Shown: in pieces, positions 15,095-18,974 of the stretch
How positions within the stretch are numbered: the first letter of the stretch is position 1
Layout: every line of letters starts with the position of its first letter
Assembly: GCA_947174645.1 (NCBI GenBank)
Contig: CAMWJR010000009.1
Span: forward strand, 1-18,974
Direction: 5' to 3'
DNA length: 18,974 nt
Source: an uncultured Verrucomicrobiota bacterium
GTDB lineage: Bacteria; Verrucomicrobiota; Verrucomicrobiia; Opitutales; LL51
Made by a program: the position numbers and the translations under genes
The notes under the pieces: generated by a model
The model's input: the letters and a program-made list of their open reading frames with translations, nothing else
Databases searched by the model: none
What the model was told of the DNA's origin: nothing

Positions 15095-16334
15095 AGGGAT
15101 TACTGCACAAAATTCTGGATCGAGGACGCGTGATGATGAGTGTGCATAGACAGAGAAGTGCACTTAGAGACATGTAAAAGCCGGGACCTAAAGGACAGTT
15201 GAGATACTCTACCAAATAGGCATCGACCATAAGGGTTGTGCCCCCAAAAATCGCAATTGTTACGGACCAAGCAAAACTAGTACCGCTGTACTTTGTTCCG
15301 GTTTTAAAACAAGAAGTTAAAAACGTATACACAGTCGCGGAAGTAACCGAATCGATGAGCCCGTAAATCATTTGTCCCAATAAAACGAGACCAAAACATC
15401 CTGTACCCGCTAAGTAGATCATGACAGGACTCAAAAGAACCGCTGCCATTAGCCCGGAGATCAGCAATTTATAGCCACCGAATCGATCCGCCATGTGCGC
15501 AAATACCGGTATTAAACACATACTCAGGGAGATACCAAGGGTAATTGCGAGCGATGCCTGTTGGGACGACAAATAACCTGTATTAAGGACAATTGTTTTG
15601 TAATAAATGTTCCCCGTGTAGACAAAAACGGATACAAAAATAGCCACGACCATCGTAATCCAAAGCCCTATCTTGTCGTACTTCCATGCTGCTAAGATGG
15701 GATACTTAAACAAATCATTCTTTCTCTTAGCCTCCTGAAATTCTGCTGTTTCGGGTAAGTCTTTCCGCAGGTAAAGTGCAATCACTGCTAAGAATGAGCT
15801 CAATAAAAAGGGAATTCGCCATAGATCATCGTGGTGAGTAGTCGATACCATTACGGCCATGACACTACCAAATGTCATACCAGCCGTCGACGCAAACGGG
15901 GTCCACGCACCCGCTAAAAAGGGATGTTGTTGATTGTTCTCGACTAACAATACGGTCGCCCCATTAAACTCTCCACCAACGGCAAATCCCTGTATCATAC
16001 GGAAAATAATGAGTAGAATCGGAGAAAGCCCTCCGATGGATTGATAGCTCGGCAATATACCAATCGAAAATGTCGCCAGCGACATGAGCAATAAAGAGGC
16101 GATGATGGGAACTTTTCGCCCATAACGATCTCCGATATGCCCTAAAATGAGCGCACCGAGCGGGCGCACCAGGTAACTAGATGCGAAAACGCCATAAATC
16201 TTGAACCGTGCTAGCTTCGGATCATCGGTTGGGAAAAAGATTTTCGATAGATCGTCGGCCATGTAGGCAAAAAACGTAAACTCCGCCCACTCGAGCAGTG
16301 TCCCAATCGTGATAGCCAACGTATTTTTCTTCAT
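15078..16334 (-). CDS. MFS transporter, metabolite:H+ symporter (MHS/ProP-like) type
   Basis: A 418-aa membrane protein with about 12 helices. The first helix region GTLLEWAEFTFFAYMADDLS resembles the GxxxEWxDF start of the MHS subfamily (ProP, KgtP, ShiA). The signature loop between helices 2 and 3 is GHIGDRYGRK at 65-74, and RMIQGFAVGGEFNGA follows at 112-126. The start lies four bases after the bioB stop, so the two are almost certainly one transcript. MHS members take up betaine, proline, dicarboxylates or aromatic acids. The genomic position suggests import of a biotin precursor such as KAPA or a pimelate derivative, or transport of biotin itself; this is inference from context only. Confidence 0.9.
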   Translation of the reverse strand: MKKNTLAITIGTLLEWAEFTFFAYMADDLSKIFFPTDDPKLARFKIYGVFASSYLVRPLGALILGHIGDRYGRKVPIIASLLLMSLATFSIGILPSYQSIGGLSPILLIIFRMIQGFAVGGEFNGATVLLVENNQQHPFLAGAWTPFASTAGMTFGSVMAVMVSTTHHDDLWRIPFLLSSFLAVIALYLRKDLPETAEFQEAKRKNDLFKYPILAAWKYDKIGLWITMVVAIFVSVFVYTGNIYYKTIVLNTGYLSSQQASLAITLGISLSMCLIPVFAHMADRFGGYKLLISGLMAAVLLSPVMIYLAGTGCFGLVLLGQMIYGLIDSVTSATVYTFLTSCFKTGTKYSGTSFAWSVTIAIFGGTTLMVDAYLVEYLNCPLGPGFYMSLSALLCLCTLIITRPRSRILCSNPYAKRS

Positions 16335-16338
16335 TTTT

Positions 16339-17277
16339 CTACCACTGTGGTCGCTCGGTTTTAATGTTTAGCTTCTGAAAAAGAATAGCATCTTTACCCT
16401 TTTCGATATTATCCACCGTCAGCAGTTTTTCACCGGAGAAGAGCGCATTGGCTCCCGCATACATACAGAGCGCCTGGGTCGCATCGGAAAAAGTATTGCG
16501 CCCCGCGGCAATTTTGACGTACGATGGGGGCATCAATATCCGGGCTAAAGCAATCAGTCGGACAAAATCAAAATCATCGATTGGCTTTGAGTCGTCGACA
16601 CGGGTTCCGGGAATTTTCACCAGTTTATTAATCGGTACACAACGTGGTGGTGTTTTTAAATTCGCTAATAGAACAAGCATTTTCACGCGATCCTCATTCG
16701 TTTCCCCCATCCCGACAATGCCCCCCGAACATACATTAATTCCTGCGGCTTGAACAATTTCAATCGTCTTGATACGGTCATCAATGGTACGGGTTGAAAC
16801 AATATGGTGATAAAATTCCGGCGAGGTATCAACGTTGTGATTATAGTAATCCAAACCCGCTTCTTTGAGCCGACGGGCTTGTTCTTCGGTCAAAAACCCA
16901 ATTGTTACACACGTCTCAAGGCCTAGCGATTTAACCGCTCGGACCATATCACAGATCGCAGCAAATTCTTTTTCTTGGTTTAGACTTCTCCCCGAAGTAC
17001 TCATACAGAAGCGACTCGCCCCACGCTGTTTCGCTAATTTGGCCGCATCGACAACGGTCTTTAGGTCCAACATGGGCTGCTTCGGTGCTTTTGCCCCATT
17101 TCTTGCGGACTGTGCACAATAAGCACAGTCTTCAGAACAACCACCGGTTCGGACACTGAGAATATCGCTAATTTGCACGGTTTGTTCATCAAAATTTTGG
17201 ATATGAACGGCGTGCGCCTCGCGTAATAATGTGAAAAACGGTTTTTGGAAAATCGTAAATGCTTCTTCGAATGTCAT
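16339..17277 (-). CDS. bioB: Biotin synthase BioB
   Basis: A 312-aa radical-SAM enzyme that inserts sulfur into dethiobiotin, the last step of biotin synthesis. The SAM-cluster motif C47-SED-C51-AY-C54 is intact (GGCSEDCAYCAQS). The conserved RFCMSTSGR, CVTIGFLTEEQARRLKEAG, YYNHNVDTSPEFY and VCSGGIVGMGE regions follow, and KIAAGRNTF supplies the cluster arginine near the C-terminus. The start at 17277 was chosen because GGAGG sits eight bases upstream and the family N-terminus follows; the frame stays open to 17442. It is divergent from bioD across 107 bases and is followed at once by the MFS gene. Confidence 0.97.
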   Translation of the reverse strand: MTFEEAFTIFQKPFFTLLREAHAVHIQNFDEQTVQISDILSVRTGGCSEDCAYCAQSARNGAKAPKQPMLDLKTVVDAAKLAKQRGASRFCMSTSGRSLNQEKEFAAICDMVRAVKSLGLETCVTIGFLTEEQARRLKEAGLDYYNHNVDTSPEFYHHIVSTRTIDDRIKTIEIVQAAGINVCSGGIVGMGETNEDRVKMLVLLANLKTPPRCVPINKLVKIPGTRVDDSKPIDDFDFVRLIALARILMPPSYVKIAAGRNTFSDATQALCMYAGANALFSGEKLLTVDNIEKGKDAILFQKLNIKTERPQW

Positions 17278-17384
17278 CTTTCCGTCCTCCGATTGCAACC
17301 CTGAGGCGTAGCACCTAGCATTCAAAAAGCAACCTATAATTTGCATTGAATCGTCTAGAACGTTCATTACAGGCAGAGACTCGT
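17278..17384. promoter_or_regulatory. Divergent bioB / bioD control region
   Basis: This 107-base region must hold the control signals for both biotin units. A perfect TATAAT lies at 17335-17340 on the plus strand, about 45 bases before the bioD start, but the sequence 17 bases upstream is a poor -35. GGAGG for bioB is at 17286-17290 on the minus strand. I could not identify a convincing BirA or BioR operator by eye. Confidence 0.45.
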
Positions 17385-17393
17385 ATGAACGTT
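17359..17393 (+). promoter_or_regulatory. Hairpin enclosing the bioD start codon
   Basis: AACGTTCAT (17359-17367) is the exact reverse complement of ATGAACGTT (17385-17393), which contains the bioD start codon. The 17-base loop would hold any ribosome-binding sequence. In the mRNA this nine-pair stem could mask the start codon. It may be chance, but the perfect match at the initiation site deserves a test. Confidence 0.4.
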
Positions 17394-17984
17394 TTTGTAA
17401 CCGGTACGGATACGGATGCGGGGAAGACAACGGTATCGGCATGGATTTGTTCTAAAGTTCAGACCACATATTGGAAAATTGTTCAAACGGGTAGTTGTTC
17501 AGACAGCGATGTTATTCGGAAATTCGCCCCGAACACCGAAATTCTTCCGGAAGCTTGTAGACTCCGCGCACCGCTTTCGGCGTACGATGCTGCAAAGGAG
17601 GAGCATGTAGCGATTGATGTCTGCAAATTTCGGACAAACCGCGATAAAATCGTCATCGAAGGATCCGGAGGACTCCTCGTTCCGATTGCAGATCAATTTC
17701 TTATGATTGATGCCATCCAAAGTACACACTCTCAAGTGGTGCTCGTATCGCGCGCTAAAATGGGGATGATTAATCACCTGCTTCTAACGATTTCGGCATT
17801 ACGGTCTCGTTTTATTCCAATTTTAGGGCTCGTGATTTGCGGGAATCTCGACAAAAACATTCAGGCGACGATCGAACATTTTTCCCATGAGAAAATCTTA
17901 ACGATTTTACCCGAAACCGATAACTTAGAGCAAGTTTTTGAGGAAACACCCCTACCTCACTCCATTTTAGAAGCTTTATCATGA
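17385..17984 (+). CDS. bioD: Dethiobiotin synthetase BioD
   Basis: A 199-aa ATP-dependent carboxylase that closes the ureido ring, turning DAPA into dethiobiotin. The P-loop GTDTDAGKTT is at residues 7-16, YWKIVQTGS supplies the substrate-binding lysine region, and IEGSGGLLVPI is the family's central motif near residues 88-98. A BioD-like APLSAYDAA segment replaces the more usual PxSPHxAA. Length is slightly short for the family (about 220) but complete. The ATG at 17385 is chosen because it puts the P-loop at the usual distance; an ATG at 17346 would add 13 unrelated residues. The stop overlaps the bioA start as ATGA. Confidence 0.95.
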   Translation: MNVFVTGTDTDAGKTTVSAWICSKVQTTYWKIVQTGSCSDSDVIRKFAPNTEILPEACRLRAPLSAYDAAKEEHVAIDVCKFRTNRDKIVIEGSGGLLVPIADQFLMIDAIQSTHSQVVLVSRAKMGMINHLLLTISALRSRFIPILGLVICGNLDKNIQATIEHFSHEKILTILPETDNLEQVFEETPLPHSILEALS

Positions 17985-18974
17985 TCTGGCGACCCTTCAC
18001 ACAGGAAAAAACAACCCCATCGGCCATCAAGGTAACTAAGGGGGATGGACTTTATCTCTATACAGAAGATGGCAAGCGGTATGCAGATATGATTTCTAGC
18101 TGGTGGGTAAACGTTCACGGTCATGCTCAACCCGACATTGCCGCTGCGATTGCGAAACAAGCGCAACAGCTCGAGCACGTCATCTTTACAACCTTTACCC
18201 ATCAACCGGCCCAAACGATTACGGAAAAATTACAGACCGTTTTACCCCAAAACCTAGATGCCTTTTTCTTTTCCGACAACGGATCAACGGCGGTAGAAGT
18301 TGCCTTGAAGATGGCGTATCAGTTTTTCAAAAACGGAGGAAATCCAGATCGAAAAATCTACCTACAGCTAGAAGGCGCTTACCACGGCGATACCTACGGT
18401 TCTATGAGTGCATCCGGAAAAAACTCGATGTACCACTTCAACTTCTTAGATTTCTTTTTTGACACAATTATGATCAAGACACCGCCCTTCTACGAAGGTG
18501 TTACGGATATCGAAGCACAAGAAAACGAAAGCCTGCAGGAACTCGAAAACCACCTCGACCGATACGGCTCACAAATTTGTGCACTCGTTGTTGAGCCCAT
18601 CTTACAAGGTGCACGCGGTATGGTGATACACCGTCCAGAATTTCTTGAAAAAATCATTCAAGCCGTCCGCAAATACGATATTTTGGTGATCTTCGATGAA
18701 GTTTTTACCGGCTTCTACCGAACTGGCCGTTTCTTTGCGATGGATTATTTGAATGAAAAACCCGATTTTCTCTGTCTCTCGAAAGGGCTCACGGGTGGAT
18801 TTTTACCGCTTGCGCTCACGGTTACAAACCAAACAGTTTACGGGCGTTTTTTATCTAACGATCCCCAAAAAACCTTTATTCACGGGCACTCCTACACCGC
18901 GAATCCCGTTGCCAGTGCGGCTGCCTGCAAATCGTTTGATCTTCGTATGAGACCCGAAACGCTTGCCCGTATTG
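17981..18974 (+). CDS. bioA: Adenosylmethionine-8-amino-7-oxononanoate aminotransferase BioA (3' end beyond window)
   Basis: The first 331 codons of a class-III PLP aminotransferase that makes DAPA from KAPA with SAM as amino donor. BioA-specific marks are IWRPFTQ at 2-8 and SSWWVNVHGHAQP at 39-51. The fold-type I motifs FSDNGSTAVEVALKMA at 97-112, YHGDTYGSMS near 134-143, VVEPILQGARGM near 203-214, DEVFTGFYRTG at 239-249 and the PLP lysine K268 in LSKGLTGG are intact. HGHSYTANP follows. The frame is open to the window end; roughly 90-110 residues should be missing by family length. The start overlaps the bioD stop by four bases, so the two are translationally coupled. Confidence 0.96.
   Translation, partial: MIWRPFTQEKTTPSAIKVTKGDGLYLYTEDGKRYADMISSWWVNVHGHAQPDIAAAIAKQAQQLEHVIFTTFTHQPAQTITEKLQTVLPQNLDAFFFSDNGSTAVEVALKMAYQFFKNGGNPDRKIYLQLEGAYHGDTYGSMSASGKNSMYHFNFLDFFFDTIMIKTPPFYEGVTDIEAQENESLQELENHLDRYGSQICALVVEPILQGARGMVIHRPEFLEKIIQAVRKYDILVIFDEVFTGFYRTGRFFAMDYLNEKPDFLCLSKGLTGGFLPLALTVTNQTVYGRFLSNDPQKTFIHGHSYTANPVASAAACKSFDLRMRPETLARI

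Noticed and set aside
17278..17384. BirA-type or BioR-type biotin operator
   Set aside because: I found TATAAT and a hairpin but no palindrome close to the known operator patterns, so no operator is called.

Overview
This is a gene-dense bacterial chromosomal segment of housekeeping genes. I find no insertion sequence, prophage, CRISPR array or rRNA, and no gap longer than about 200 bases that lacks a gene or RNA. Several gene sets point to a Gram-negative-type bacterium, probably Verrucomicrobiota (Opitutales/Puniceicoccales-like): a fused SecDF whose N-terminus carries the PFDD...ATANVDEF signature, a RadC with the GFAEHE...LLLTF...DVKPLAK N-terminus, and a SurA-like periplasmic chaperone. 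That placement rests on recalled family features and not on a search.

Layout. Left end (16-2157): a LysR regulator (+) meets an XRE-type repressor (-) tail to tail. The repressor is divergent from a two-gene unit of unknown function, a 78-aa coiled-coil-like protein followed by a 118-aa helix-turn-helix protein. A strong palindrome lies between the repressor and that unit. Centre-left (2160-9080, all minus): SurA-like chaperone, OppB-type permease, SecDF, RecJ and RadC, with short gaps that suggest one transcription unit. SecDF appears to carry a one-base frameshift separating its first membrane helix from the rest. Centre (9190-10742, +): a HIT-family hydrolase overlapping an RlmD/TrmA-type rRNA methyltransferase. 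This pair converges, with overlap, on a minus-strand unit read infC, N-acetylmuramoyl-L-alanine amidase, transketolase (14297-10705).

Right end (14380-18974): a tRNA-Ala(CGC) gene with a terminator that reuses its acceptor arm, then the biotin region. bioB, an MHS-type MFS transporter and a YdeI-family protein form a tight minus-strand unit. It is divergent from bioD-bioA on the plus strand (bioA runs off the window). BioA, BioD and BioB supply the last three steps from KAPA to biotin. bioF and the pimeloyl-side genes are not in the window, so KAPA synthesis must be encoded elsewhere or KAPA imported.

Most worth checking: the SecDF frameshift (sequencing error, decay or recoding), the uncharacterised XRE/coiled-coil/HTH module with its palindrome, the transporter inside the biotin operon, and a hairpin enclosing the bioD start codon. 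I did not find a clearly novel defence or biosynthetic system.
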